Below are positions 16,270 through 26,174 of a stretch of 38,065 nt of DNA, piece after piece. Position 1 is the first letter of the stretch; every line of letters starts with the position of its first letter. Both the position numbers and the translations under genes were made by a program. The notes below the pieces were generated by a model. The model was not told the origin of the DNA. It did not search any database and was given only the letters and a program-made list of their open reading frames with translations. Source of the stretch: Candidatus Zixiibacteriota bacterium (GTDB lineage: Bacteria > UBP14 > UBA6098); NCBI GenBank assembly GCA_011388305.1, contig DSAF01000040.1, positions 1-38,065 of the forward strand, given 5' to 3'.

Positions 16270-18468
16270 ATGGATAAGATGGACGAAATTAGCGAGAAAA
16301 CAAAACTCACCGCCGAGTCGCTCATCGGCGAGACCGCGCACGAGCTTCTCAAGCGAACGCATTGGCTCACTGCGGTTCTCGAAAACCTCCCTCTGGGCTT
16401 GCTGTTGATGTCAACGGGCGGCCACATCGTGCGCGCCAACGATGCTTTTCTCGATCTTTCGCGCATTGACTCCATCGACTCAATCGACCATAGTAGCGAT
16501 CTTGCGCCGTGGAACGAGACCGAGGGATTCCATGAAGGTCGAATCGAGTGCATTACAAAGGGCGATGTCGTCCGAAAGATTCTCGAACTGCCCGACGGAC
16601 GCTACTTCACCGGAATATTCATTCCCGTAACATCTAACGGCGAATCGAACGGCGTTCTTTTGATGGTCAAAGACGTCACAACCGACGAGGTCTCCGCACG
16701 CCGTTTCGATGCCTTCGCGGAGCTTTTCGACGAGGGCATCCTCATCCTCGACACCGACTATACGCTGGTGTGGGCGAACGATGTGTTCCGGCGCTGGTTC
16801 AACGCCGGCGACGACTATGTCGGCTTGCCTTGCCGCAAGCTCTTCGAGAACAAAAGAGAGTTCTGCAAGAACTGCACAGTCGCAGAGACCTTCTCGACTG
16901 GATTGTCCCATCGCTGTTTCGAGGTGGCCGAAATCGAAGGCGTTGGCGGCAGAACATTCGAGATTCTCACCGGTCCCGTGAAGAACAGCCGCGGCGAGAT
17001 CGTCCAAGTCGTCAAAATTATTCGCGATGTCACCGACAGGGAAAATGTCGTCATTGACCTCGCGAACACCAAGATGAACCTCGAGTCCGCAAATGTCCAG
17101 CTGACGCGGCGAATCGATGAGCTTGCGATGCTGATGGAGCTGTCCGAGGCACTCCAAGCCGTGGACAACCTCGACGAGAACTTGCACATATTCCTCACGG
17201 CGGTGACGGCGCGCGAGGGTTGCGGCTTCAATCGGGCGTTTTTATTCCTTCTTAACCGTGACAAGGGTGAGCTGGTTGGAAGATACGCGGTCGGGCCTTC
17301 CAGCCCCGAGGAGGCCGGAAGGATTTGGTCGGAGCTTGCCTCGGAGAAGATCAACTCGTTCGCCGATGCACTCAAAACATACCGCAAAGCCATGGCCGAC
17401 GGCGACATCGAGGTCAACACGATAATCGCGAATCTGCGCTTCGATATAGACGACACCGACAATCTATTGGTAAAATCACTCGACAGCACCACTCCGAAAA
17501 TCTTCAAAGATGCACTCAATAACCCCGAATCGCGAGAGCTGGCCGAAACCCTGCGCACCGAGGATTTCGCGGTGGTGCCGCTGTTTGCCATGGGGCGCCC
17601 TGTTGGTGTGCTGGTTGTGGATAATGTCATCACCAAGGCGGATATTTCGGAGCTGGGGCTGAAGTTAGTCAAGATGCTCGCGGGGCACGCCAGCCTCGCC
17701 ATCGAACGCGGTATGCTCACGAGCAAAATAGCCGAGCAATACGAGAAGCTTCAAGAGGCATACGAGAAGCTCCGCGAAAATCAGGAACTGCTTCTGCGAA
17801 CAGAGAAGCTCTCGGCCATTGGCAAACTCTCCGCACAGATGGCGCACGAGATTCGTAATCCGCTGGTTTCTATCGGGGGGTTCGCCAGGAACATTTTGAA
17901 GAAAGCACCCGATGGATCGAGCATCCGCAAAGGCGCGGGAATTATTCTCGAAGAGGTCGATAGACTCGAAGGCATCGTGGACGATGTGCTGTCATATTCG
18001 AGGAGCTTCAAGCCTCATTGCCGAAACACCGACATCAACGGACTTATCGCCCGCACAGTAGAGATGATAGAAGACCAGTTCGAGCGCGCCGGCGTCGAAG
18101 TCGAACTTGAGCTGGAGGAAAGCATCGGTGAAATCTCCATCGATCCCGAGCAGATTAGGCAGGTCTTCCTCAACCTGTTCAAGAATTCCATATCAGCCAT
18201 GCCCGACGGCGGCACACTGAAAGTCGTCACTAAATGCTACGGTGGTTTCGTTTGGACGGAAGTAATCGATACGGGCGTAGGCATCCCCAGCGATTATGAA
18301 GGTAAGATTTTCGAGCCGTTCTTCACAACCAAGTCATCCGGAACGGGGCTGGGACTGTCGATTAGCTTTCAGATTATCGAGGCGCATAGCGGGATGCTCT
18401 GGTTCTCATCGCACCAGAACGAGGGGACGACATTTTTCATCAAACTTCCGCAGAGAGTCGAGAGTTGA
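16270..18468 (+). CDS. PAS-PAS-GAF sensor histidine kinase (cytoplasmic)
   Basis: Two PAS-like segments, a GAF-like segment (EGCGFNRAFLFLLNRDKGELVGRYAVG), H-box MAHEIRNPLVSIGGFARNI, NLFKNSISAM, GVGIPSDYEGKIFEPFFTTKSSGTGLGLSIS. ATG at 16270 preferred over GTG 16255. Confidence 0.9.
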   Translation: MDKMDEISEKTKLTAESLIGETAHELLKRTHWLTAVLENLPLGLLLMSTGGHIVRANDAFLDLSRIDSIDSIDHSSDLAPWNETEGFHEGRIECITKGDVVRKILELPDGRYFTGIFIPVTSNGESNGVLLMVKDVTTDEVSARRFDAFAELFDEGILILDTDYTLVWANDVFRRWFNAGDDYVGLPCRKLFENKREFCKNCTVAETFSTGLSHRCFEVAEIEGVGGRTFEILTGPVKNSRGEIVQVVKIIRDVTDRENVVIDLANTKMNLESANVQLTRRIDELAMLMELSEALQAVDNLDENLHIFLTAVTAREGCGFNRAFLFLLNRDKGELVGRYAVGPSSPEEAGRIWSELASEKINSFADALKTYRKAMADGDIEVNTIIANLRFDIDDTDNLLVKSLDSTTPKIFKDALNNPESRELAETLRTEDFAVVPLFAMGRPVGVLVVDNVITKADISELGLKLVKMLAGHASLAIERGMLTSKIAEQYEKLQEAYEKLRENQELLLRTEKLSAIGKLSAQMAHEIRNPLVSIGGFARNILKKAPDGSSIRKGAGIILEEVDRLEGIVDDVLSYSRSFKPHCRNTDINGLIARTVEMIEDQFERAGVEVELELEESIGEISIDPEQIRQVFLNLFKNSISAMPDGGTLKVVTKCYGGFVWTEVIDTGVGIPSDYEGKIFEPFFTTKSSGTGLGLSISFQIIEAHSGMLWFSSHQNEGTTFFIKLPQRVES

Positions 18469-18476
18469 GAGTGTAG

Positions 18477-18497
18477 GGGCTTGACGGTGGCAAGCCC
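18477..18497. repeat. Small palindrome GGGCTTG-acggtgg-CAAGCCC
   Basis: 7-bp perfect stem, 7-nt loop, just after the kinase stop codon. Confidence 0.5.
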
Positions 18498-18584
18498 GAA
18501 AAGACATCAGGTATAATTGAAAATAGTCAAAGTATTTATAGCTCTTAAGTTTACAAATAACCCATCACAAGCAAAGGAGATAAC

Positions 18585-18950
18585 ATGGCAAAAATTCTTA
18601 TCGTTGACGACGAGGCGAACATCCGCACGCTCTATGAGACCGAGTTCGAGGACGAGGGCTATGAGGTTAGCACCGCGGAATCTGCGCAGGAGGCACTGGA
18701 CATAATCTCGAAGGAGAACTTCGACCTCATCATCCTCGACATCCGTATGCCCGGTGTGGACGGCATCTCCGCACTCGAGAAAATCATGGTGAAAAACCGC
18801 AACTTGCCGGTGCTCATCAACTCGGCGTATCCGGCATACAAGGACAATTTCCTCACATGGCTGGCGGAGGACTACATTATAAAATCCTCCGACCTTGGCT
18901 ATCTGAAGAAAAAGGTCGCCGAGACGCTCGAAAAACGCGGCAAGGCTTGA
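18585..18950 (+). CDS. Single-domain response regulator (CheY-like receiver)
   Basis: MAKILIVDDEANIRTLYE..DLIILDIRMPGVDG..LINSAYPAYKDNF..DYIIKSSD; SD aaaggag. Confidence 0.93.
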   Translation: MAKILIVDDEANIRTLYETEFEDEGYEVSTAESAQEALDIISKENFDLIILDIRMPGVDGISALEKIMVKNRNLPVLINSAYPAYKDNFLTWLAEDYIIKSSDLGYLKKKVAETLEKRGKA

Positions 18951-19015
18951 GTCATCGGACATAGCGTCTCGACCGAGTTTCGATGCAAGGTCGTTTTACG
19001 TAATTTGGAGGAAAT

Positions 19016-19426
19016 TTGGAAATACCCGCCCGTGAATATCTTCGGCGCGGTTGGAAGTTCTTTCTCGTAGGAGTTCTCGGCTTCGGTGTCAATCAAGGCT
19101 CGCTGATGCTTCTCGTCGGGCTTGGGGGACTGCCCCCGTGGCTGGCCGGCTTGATAGCAATCGAGCTGTCGATAGTCTGCGTTTGGATGATGAACGACTC
19201 GTGGACATGGCGCGACCGCCGTGGAGGCCGACGACTCAAGCGTGCCCTCAAATACAACGCATCTGCGGGAATCACAGCTTTCGGCGTGAACTATCCCATC
19301 CTCGTCGCGCTGACCTCCGCTTTCGGCCTGAATTATGCGATAGCTAACATCATCGGCGTGGGATGCGCATCGCTTGCAAATTTTATGATAAACCACCATT
19401 GGACATACGCCGAGGCCGAGGTATAA
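19016..19426 (+). CDS. GtrA family membrane protein (TTG start)
   Basis: FFLVGVLGFGVNQGSLMLLV..NDSWTWRDR..YNASAGITAFGVNYPILVAL..NFMINHHWTYAEAEV; SD ggagg before TTG. Confidence 0.85.
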   Translation: MEIPAREYLRRGWKFFLVGVLGFGVNQGSLMLLVGLGGLPPWLAGLIAIELSIVCVWMMNDSWTWRDRRGGRRLKRALKYNASAGITAFGVNYPILVALTSAFGLNYAIANIIGVGCASLANFMINHHWTYAEAEV

Positions 19427-19427
19427 C

Positions 19428-22400
19428 TTGGCGAAAAGTCGCGGAAAACGGAGATTTTTTCTGAAAACTATGGTGCTCGTCATCATGGCGCTCTTCGCTG
19501 TCGCAATCATCGCGATTTCCGCGCTCTATCTGCTCACATTTTGGACGCCTTTACAAAAATTTGCGGCTCGGGCCGCGCTTCGAGCGGCGGACATCGACGC
19601 CTCCGTCGATTTCGACAGGCTCAAGTTCCGAAGTAACTATATTCACCTCGATAGCCTCGTCTTCACCATGACCGACGGTAGCATCTCGGTCGATTTCGAC
19701 TCCCTTCGCGCAGATTTTTCGTGGAGATCGAAGACTGTCCATCGGCTCGAGCTTTGGGGGCCGAACGTTCGCATCGGCCCAAAAGCGGAGACCGAACCGA
19801 AGCCCACGGTTCCTTCGAAGACTGTAAAGCCTTTGACCGCGACCATAGAGGAACTCACAATCGAGAGCGCGAGCTTTGTCACCGATGGCTTCTCCGCTGA
19901 GGAGTTCAGCTATAGCGGCGGCGCTGTGGTTGTCGGGGAAAGAGTCGAGCTTGCCATCGATTCGATGGGCGTGTTTCTCCCCGGAAGAGGCAGAGTGAAC
20001 TCGGCGCGCGGCGACTTAGCATTCGACGACTCGCTCACGATGGACTTGAGCATCGCGCTCGTTCGCACCGCACTCGAAGTTCGCGGCGCGATTACGAGCT
20101 TCGAACCGTTCGAGTGGCGTTTTGCCGGCGGCGGCGATATAGTGGATTTGGTCGAGGTCGATTCGTTGCTCGGGCTTGGTTTCCTCGAAGGCTTCGGCGC
20201 CGTGCGCATCGACCTCAGAGGCGGCGAGAATTTTGTCGAGGGGGATGTCTTCATCGACGGCGAGATATTCGACATCCCCGCGAGGAACACATCATCGCGC
20301 CTCGTTTTCAGAAACGACCGGCTCGAGCTTCCGAACCTCCGCGGTAGCGCGTGGGGCTCGCCCGTCTCGGCGAGGCTCTCGCTCGATTTTTCGAAGGCCG
20401 AAACCGGCGGCGGCATCGGGATGAAGCTCGACGGAACGACGCGGAACTTCGACCTCAACGCATTCATGCTCGACGGCAGTCTGCCGACCGACCTCACCGG
20501 CAACGCCCGCATTGTCGGCACAATCTTCGATGACGGCATTGAGCTTCTCATCGGCGGCGATCTCGAGGCCGGTTCCATTCTCGGCTTCCCCTTTGATGCC
20601 GCTGTTGGGAGCCTCTTCGTATCGCCCGACTCGGTGCGTTTCTACCCCGGATGGGAGGTGCTCACCGGCGAGAATTTCCTCACTCTCGGCGGTGTCATGG
20701 TTTTCGATGGCGAGATTCATATCGAGTTCGGCCTGTGGGCGAGAGATGTCGCACAGATAGCATCGTGGTTTGGCATGGAGGATGTAGTGGGCGGAAGGCT
20801 TCGCCTCGAAAATGCCGAAATTCTCGGAACTGTCGATCATCCAATTCTGAGCCTCGATATTATGAGCGATTCGCTTGTGACGGCGATGTTTCATCACGAT
20901 TACCTCACCGGATATTTGACCATATACGATTTGGCAACCGTGATGCACGGCGATATTTACATTTTCAGCGAGGGCACTGTCGGGCCGCTCGGTTATGATT
21001 CCCTATTGACAAATATCAGAATTTCCGGAGATAGATATTTCGTAAGACCGCTGGTCGTGTGGGGAGATACTCTCTCTTTGAAGACGGTGGCCGAAGTCGT
21101 TGTGAACGGCGATTCGGTCGGCATTAAAGTTGACGGCCTCGAGCTTATTCTCCTCGAAAAGCCCATTGTTCTCGATTCGACCTTCTATTTGAAAGTAGCG
21201 GATGACCAGATTTCATCCTCGCCGTTGTATATCCGTATGTTAGGCGGCAATTTCTTCGTCGAGGGACTCAAGGGAAGCTCCGACAGAATCACGTTCAATG
21301 CCGCGCTCGACAACCTCCGCTTTGGCGATGTGGCGCAAATCCTCGGCGCGGATGACATCGATGGCGTTATCTCCGGCAAAATGTTCTACTCGTCCGAGGG
21401 CGGCGGCACGGGCAGTTTCGCGCTCGATGTGGCCGACTTCACCACCAGCGGCCTACTTTGGGATGAGGCTAAGGCCGAGGGACGTCTCCACGATGGAATG
21501 CTCGAAATCGAGCCTATTCTCGTCGCGCGTCCCACGGAGCGATACACGGTCACCGGGCAAATCGACCTCGAAGACGAGAAATTGCCATTCTCGTTCGATG
21601 CCCGGGGTAAAGGCCACAGGGCGGAGGTCATCCACGCCTTTATCCCCGAAGTCGATTCGGCAGTGGGAAATTTCGATGTTGTCGCCAGCGTGGGCGGCCA
21701 CAAAGATTCAATCTTCGTTGAGGGCGGGTTCACATGGGACAGTGGTGTTCTCGGCCTGCGCAACATGGCCGACCCTATCGAGCGAATGCACATGGATGTT
21801 CGTCTCGAGGGGAGCACCGTTTATATCGACTCGCTATCCGGAAGAATCGGCGCATTGCCTTTCGGGAGCAAATCGCTGTGGGAGAGGATGAAGCGGATTT
21901 TCACCAAGAGGCGAAGGCAGTTCGGCGACTTTTCGCTGGCAGGTTCGGTGGACGTATCGAATCCTTCCGAGCCAAAACCAGACCTTCACTTAAAAGCCAA
22001 ATCGCTTCCGCTGAATTTCCCTGAAGAGGGCATTTTCGCGCGTGCGGGCGCAGACCTGCACATCGGATACGGCCAGAGAATTGGAATATCAGGAGATATC
22101 GAGGTCGAATATGCGAACATAGTCCAGCTCGAGGCCGGTGGAGGCGGCACCCCATCCGAAGACATTCCCATAGACCTCAATATCGTCATCGACCTTCCGA
22201 GAAATATCAACATAAATACGACATTGCTCGAGTCGGAACTTAGCGGCAGAATCCACATCCTCACAGAAACCGGCGAGATAGCACTTTTCGGCGATTTGAA
22301 CGTCGTTCGCGGCAAGGTGTTCTTCTACGGACAGACCTTCCGAATCGAGCATGGAACCATAGGCTTCAGGACTTTCGAGGGAATCAATCCCGAGCTTGAC

Positions 22401-22937
22401 ATTATCGCGTTCACGCGCGTTGGGCAAACTCGCATCGTCATCCATGTCACCGGCGACTTGGAGACCCCCCGCGTGGCACTTCACGCGGAAGACCAGAGCA
22501 GATCGCGGCTTCCATACGACGAGCGCCAAATACTCTCGATTCTGGCTTTTCGCACCGAGGGCGCTTTCACGGACTCGGCGGGCCTCGAGATGGGCTCGTT
22601 CATCGAGGAGAGACTTCCGCAGGTGGTTCAAAGCTATCTATCGCGCGAGCTGGAGACCGTCGCGCGAACCGCCCTCGGCGTCGAGACCTTCGAGTTCCAG
22701 CCATCAGATGAGGATGTGTTTGACTTCTCACAGGCGAATGTCACCATCGGTAAGTATCTCACGGACAAGATTTATCTTCGATATACGCGCTCGCTCTCTT
22801 TCGATGAGCAATCGGAGGATATTATCAACCTGCAATATCGCATCACCGATGTTATTTCAATAGAGGCGCGCAGGGAAACCGGCCCTCAAGCAAAGGAGAA
22901 TTACAGGCTCGATCTAAAGTTCAGATGGGAATACTGA
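19428..22937 (+). CDS. tamB-like: TamB-like (DUF490) translocation and assembly module protein (TTG start)
   Basis: N-terminal TM segment, long beta-rich body, C-terminal GDLNVVRGKVFFYGQTFRIEHGTIGFRTFEGINPELDIIAFTRVGQTRIVIHVTGDLETPRVALHAEDQ..SRLPYDERQILSILAF. Confidence 0.88.
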   Translation: MAKSRGKRRFFLKTMVLVIMALFAVAIIAISALYLLTFWTPLQKFAARAALRAADIDASVDFDRLKFRSNYIHLDSLVFTMTDGSISVDFDSLRADFSWRSKTVHRLELWGPNVRIGPKAETEPKPTVPSKTVKPLTATIEELTIESASFVTDGFSAEEFSYSGGAVVVGERVELAIDSMGVFLPGRGRVNSARGDLAFDDSLTMDLSIALVRTALEVRGAITSFEPFEWRFAGGGDIVDLVEVDSLLGLGFLEGFGAVRIDLRGGENFVEGDVFIDGEIFDIPARNTSSRLVFRNDRLELPNLRGSAWGSPVSARLSLDFSKAETGGGIGMKLDGTTRNFDLNAFMLDGSLPTDLTGNARIVGTIFDDGIELLIGGDLEAGSILGFPFDAAVGSLFVSPDSVRFYPGWEVLTGENFLTLGGVMVFDGEIHIEFGLWARDVAQIASWFGMEDVVGGRLRLENAEILGTVDHPILSLDIMSDSLVTAMFHHDYLTGYLTIYDLATVMHGDIYIFSEGTVGPLGYDSLLTNIRISGDRYFVRPLVVWGDTLSLKTVAEVVVNGDSVGIKVDGLELILLEKPIVLDSTFYLKVADDQISSSPLYIRMLGGNFFVEGLKGSSDRITFNAALDNLRFGDVAQILGADDIDGVISGKMFYSSEGGGTGSFALDVADFTTSGLLWDEAKAEGRLHDGMLEIEPILVARPTERYTVTGQIDLEDEKLPFSFDARGKGHRAEVIHAFIPEVDSAVGNFDVVASVGGHKDSIFVEGGFTWDSGVLGLRNMADPIERMHMDVRLEGSTVYIDSLSGRIGALPFGSKSLWERMKRIFTKRRRQFGDFSLAGSVDVSNPSEPKPDLHLKAKSLPLNFPEEGIFARAGADLHIGYGQRIGISGDIEVEYANIVQLEAGGGGTPSEDIPIDLNIVIDLPRNININTTLLESELSGRIHILTETGEIALFGDLNVVRGKVFFYGQTFRIEHGTIGFRTFEGINPELDIIAFTRVGQTRIVIHVTGDLETPRVALHAEDQSRSRLPYDERQILSILAFRTEGAFTDSAGLEMGSFIEERLPQVVQSYLSRELETVARTALGVETFEFQPSDEDVFDFSQANVTIGKYLTDKIYLRYTRSLSFDEQSEDIINLQYRITDVISIEARRETGPQAKENYRLDLKFRWEY

Positions 22938-24796
22938 GAATTAAAATATTGCCGCTTCTGCTCGTAGCTTGCACCATGCTCGCCCAGCCGAAGGTTTGCG
23001 GCATCGCGATTTTTGAGAACGAGCACGTTTCCGACTGGCGAATCAAGCGCTTAATACGGACGCGGGAGGCGCCTTGGTATCACAAGATTATCGGCCGCAA
23101 GTCGCCTTTCAGGGCGCGGCAGTTAGAGCGAGATTTGAAGATCATCGAGAATTATTACCGCGCCGAGGGCTTCCTCGATGTCAAAGTCCGCGCCAACGCG
23201 CACCTCGACGGCGATGAGGATTGTGCTTACATCAACATCTTCATCGAGGAGGGCGAGCGCTTTATCCTCGATGGAATGAGCTTCGAAGGGTATATCCCTG
23301 ACCACGTCTCCGAGGGCGAGCTTCGCGCAAGGCTCGAGTCCGAGGCGGGCGAGCCGGTCAACCCGAACCTCCTGCACATGGACGCAAGGCGAATTCGCAG
23401 GCTTATGCAGGAACGCGGATACCCATACGCCACAGCGGCGATGGAGCTTGAAAGACTTCCCGACTATACCGCACAAGCGCTTTTCCGGCTGGATTTCGGG
23501 AAGTTCGCACATTTCGGCCAAACCAGCGTCTCCGGCCTCGTCTTGACCAAAGAATCGGTGGTGGAGCGCGAGCTTAAAATCGAGGAAGGCGCGCCGTTCG
23601 ACATCTCGAAGATCACATCGAGCAGGCAGGAGCTTTTCGGCACGGGGCTTTTTTCCGCCGTGGTGATAGAGCCTGTCAATTTCGACTTCCATCCCGATAC
23701 AATCGACTACAATGTGACAATTGTCGAGCGCGCACCCCAATGGACAACCCTCTCCTTGGGCGCGGGGAGCGAGGGCGATTACGACTTTGTATGGCAGGCC
23801 GCGGGTTCATGGGGACATCGCAATCTTTTTGGCACGGGTCGAGAGCTTGCGCTGGAGCTATCATCAGACTGGAAACTCAACACGGAGGGTGAAAACATTC
23901 GCGAGGTCCTCAGCCAATGGTCGAACCTCAACAACCGAATCGAGCTGAAATACACGGAGCCGTATATCTTCCGGAGGAAAATTCCCTTCACTATCAATCC
24001 CTATTACGAGCCGGGGAACTCCGTGAAAATCCCGCAATACACGATTCAGCTCATCGGCGTGAATTTGAGCGGGATATATCGTCCGAACCCGCACCTTACG
24101 CATTTGGGGTATGTCGTATTCGAGATTGCAGACATTTATGACATACGCGACCCTGAGGTGCGCGAGGATATTTTCACCAGAGAGGGGCAGTTTTTCACAC
24201 GAAGCGTCGGCTGGACGACGATTAGCGATCATCGCGATAATCTGCTTGTCCCGACGGAAGGCTCATATACATACGCACAAGCCGAGATGGCGGGATATTT
24301 TCTCGGCGGCGACAAGCACTATACCAAGCTGGTTCTGGACTTCAGGCGCTACTTCAGCATTCGTGAGAGTTTCGTTTTGGGGATGCGGGCGAAAAGTTCG
24401 GTTCTGGGGAATTGGCGCAAGGGAGAGCACGTGCTCATCCACGACAGGTTCTTCCTCGGCGGCGCGAATTCGGTGCGCGGCTGGAAAGAGCGCTCCATCG
24501 GGCCGGTATCGTCGAGCGGCGCGCCATTGGGCGGAAAGCTTTCACTGCTCGGTAACATCGAGTGCAGAATGCCGCTCATCTGGCAGATTTGGGGACACAC
24601 ATTTTTTGATGTAGGCAATGTTTGGACACACGCCGAGGCATTCGAGATTTCGGATTTACACGGGAGCGCCGGATGGGGGCTTGCGGTTATCACGCCCGTC
24701 GGGCCGGTGCGCTTCGACTATGGATACCAGATTATCAACCGCTCGGAAACGCCGCCTAAAAGCAGTTGGCATCTCTCGCTGATGTATTCATTTTAG
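22925..24796 (+). CDS. Omp85/BamA superfamily outer-membrane protein, TamA-like
   Basis: About 3 POTRA-like repeats followed by a 16-strand-type barrel; FFLGGANSVRGWKERSIGP motif and C-terminal PVGPVRFDYGYQI..WHLSLMYSF; overlaps tamB by 13 nt. Confidence 0.88.
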   Translation: MGILRIKILPLLLVACTMLAQPKVCGIAIFENEHVSDWRIKRLIRTREAPWYHKIIGRKSPFRARQLERDLKIIENYYRAEGFLDVKVRANAHLDGDEDCAYINIFIEEGERFILDGMSFEGYIPDHVSEGELRARLESEAGEPVNPNLLHMDARRIRRLMQERGYPYATAAMELERLPDYTAQALFRLDFGKFAHFGQTSVSGLVLTKESVVERELKIEEGAPFDISKITSSRQELFGTGLFSAVVIEPVNFDFHPDTIDYNVTIVERAPQWTTLSLGAGSEGDYDFVWQAAGSWGHRNLFGTGRELALELSSDWKLNTEGENIREVLSQWSNLNNRIELKYTEPYIFRRKIPFTINPYYEPGNSVKIPQYTIQLIGVNLSGIYRPNPHLTHLGYVVFEIADIYDIRDPEVREDIFTREGQFFTRSVGWTTISDHRDNLLVPTEGSYTYAQAEMAGYFLGGDKHYTKLVLDFRRYFSIRESFVLGMRAKSSVLGNWRKGEHVLIHDRFFLGGANSVRGWKERSIGPVSSSGAPLGGKLSLLGNIECRMPLIWQIWGHTFFDVGNVWTHAEAFEISDLHGSAGWGLAVITPVGPVRFDYGYQIINRSETPPKSSWHLSLMYSF

Positions 24797-24809
24797 CCAT
24801 TGTGGGCGA

Positions 24810-25289
24810 ATGGAAACAACAACTAATAAATTCGTCGCGGACGTAATGCTCGGAAGGCTCGCCCGATGGCTCAGGCTCATCGGTTGCGATGTTTATTATG
24901 ACAGCACCGGCGAGGACTCGGCGCTTCTATCGAGAGCGCTCGCCGAGGACAGAGTTCTCCTCTCCGCCGACCACACTCTCGTCCGGCGTGCCGGAGAGCG
25001 CGGCTATCTCGTCATCTCCGATAATTTCCGCAAACAGCTTGCGCAGATAGTCGTGCACTTCGGGATAGAGCCGAACCTCGATAGCGACATCTGCCCCGAT
25101 TGCAACGGCAATCTTCGAGATGTCCCCAAGCCTTCGGTGAGGGCCGATGTGCCGGAATATACATACCTCACGCACGATCGATTTCGGCTCTGCTCAGAAT
25201 GTGGCAAAATATTCTGGCAAGGAAGCCATCGAGAGCTTGCCGAGAAGGAGCTGAAGAAGATTTTAGCGAATATCGAAACGTCCGGCTGA
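24810..25289 (+). CDS. Mut7-C RNase domain protein
   Basis: FVADVMLGRLARWLRLIGCDVYYD..LLSADHTLVRRA..CPDCNGNL..F.LCSECGKIFWQGSH, typical of PIN-like Mut7-C with zinc ribbon. Confidence 0.9.
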   Translation: METTTNKFVADVMLGRLARWLRLIGCDVYYDSTGEDSALLSRALAEDRVLLSADHTLVRRAGERGYLVISDNFRKQLAQIVVHFGIEPNLDSDICPDCNGNLRDVPKPSVRADVPEYTYLTHDRFRLCSECGKIFWQGSHRELAEKELKKILANIETSG

Positions 25290-25290
25290 C

Positions 25291-25319
25291 TTGACGGCTT
25301 AATCGCCGTGAAATATAGT
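25291..25319 (+). promoter_or_regulatory. Candidate promoter of the endonuclease V gene
   Basis: TTGACG (25291-25296), 17-nt spacer, TATAGT (25314-25319), ATG at 25327. Confidence 0.35.
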
Positions 25320-25326
25320 CAATGCT

Positions 25327-26031
25327 ATGAAAATCAATAGATTACATGATTTCAATGTCGATGTTGACGAGGCGAGGGCAATTCAGGAAGAGCTTGCATC
25401 GATGGTCATTGTTCGCGAGGAGGGCGAGCCGCCCAATATCGCCGACATCCGCACGATTGCCGGTTGCGATGTCGCATTCGATGCTAATACCGAGACCGCG
25501 TTCGGCGCGTTAGTTCTCATGTCATTCCCAAACCTCGAAGTCATCGAGACCATCACGGCAACATCGCCTTTGACATTTCCATACATCCCCGGATTCTTGA
25601 GCTTCCGCGAGATGATCGTGCTCCTCGAACTGTTCGAGAAACTTCGGCGCCCTCCGGATGTCGTTCTCGTCGATGGGCAGGGGATAGCCCATCCGCGAGG
25701 GCTGGGGCTGGCGAGCCATCTCGGGCTGTTCCTCGATATTCCAACTGTCGGTTGCGCCAAAAGCCGTCTCCTCGGCAAACATGGCGAGGTCGGGACATCC
25801 AAAGGCGGTTGGACGCCGCTTATTCACAAATCGCGGGAGGTGGGAAGAGTCCTTCGCACCCGCGACAATGTTCGGCCGATTTTCGTCTCGCCCGGGCATC
25901 TCGTCTCTATTAGAAGCTCCGCCGAAATTGCCATAGTCTGCGCACGAAAATACCGAATCCCCGAACCCACGCGAAACGCGGACATAGAAGTAGCAAGGTT
26001 CAAACGGGAGACAGTTCGACACGGCGAATAG
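25327..26031 (+). CDS. nfi: Endonuclease V
   Basis: IAGCDVAFD, FPYIPGFLSFREM, VLVDGQGIAHPRGLGLASHLGLFLDIPTVGCAKSRL, FVSPGHLVSI motifs. Confidence 0.95.
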   Translation: MKINRLHDFNVDVDEARAIQEELASMVIVREEGEPPNIADIRTIAGCDVAFDANTETAFGALVLMSFPNLEVIETITATSPLTFPYIPGFLSFREMIVLLELFEKLRRPPDVVLVDGQGIAHPRGLGLASHLGLFLDIPTVGCAKSRLLGKHGEVGTSKGGWTPLIHKSREVGRVLRTRDNVRPIFVSPGHLVSIRSSAEIAIVCARKYRIPEPTRNADIEVARFKRETVRHGE

Positions 26032-26174
26032 ACATTGGGACGGGCTTCGCCCTCGCAGTGAAGGATAAAAGAAGACTTCGCCCCATTCCAGACACCGATT
26101 CAAATATCACTCACATCGAATTTCCGATGGAATGTTCCCCGAATAAGTCTATACTATAAGGAAAGCATATGGAA

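Noticed and set aside
16455-16490. 9-nt tandem repeat (IDSIDSIDH) in the kinase
   Set aside because: Only about three imperfect units; too short and diverged to call a variable repeat.
16480-17726. Minus-strand ORFs of 235 and 303 aa across the PAS/GAF kinase
   Set aside because: Antisense to a clear histidine kinase; composition is typical of reverse-frame translation.
18481-18517. TTGACG...TATAAT promoter before the receiver gene
   Set aside because: Spacer is 25 nt, too long, and the TTGACG belongs to a palindrome; TATAAT alone is not enough to call.
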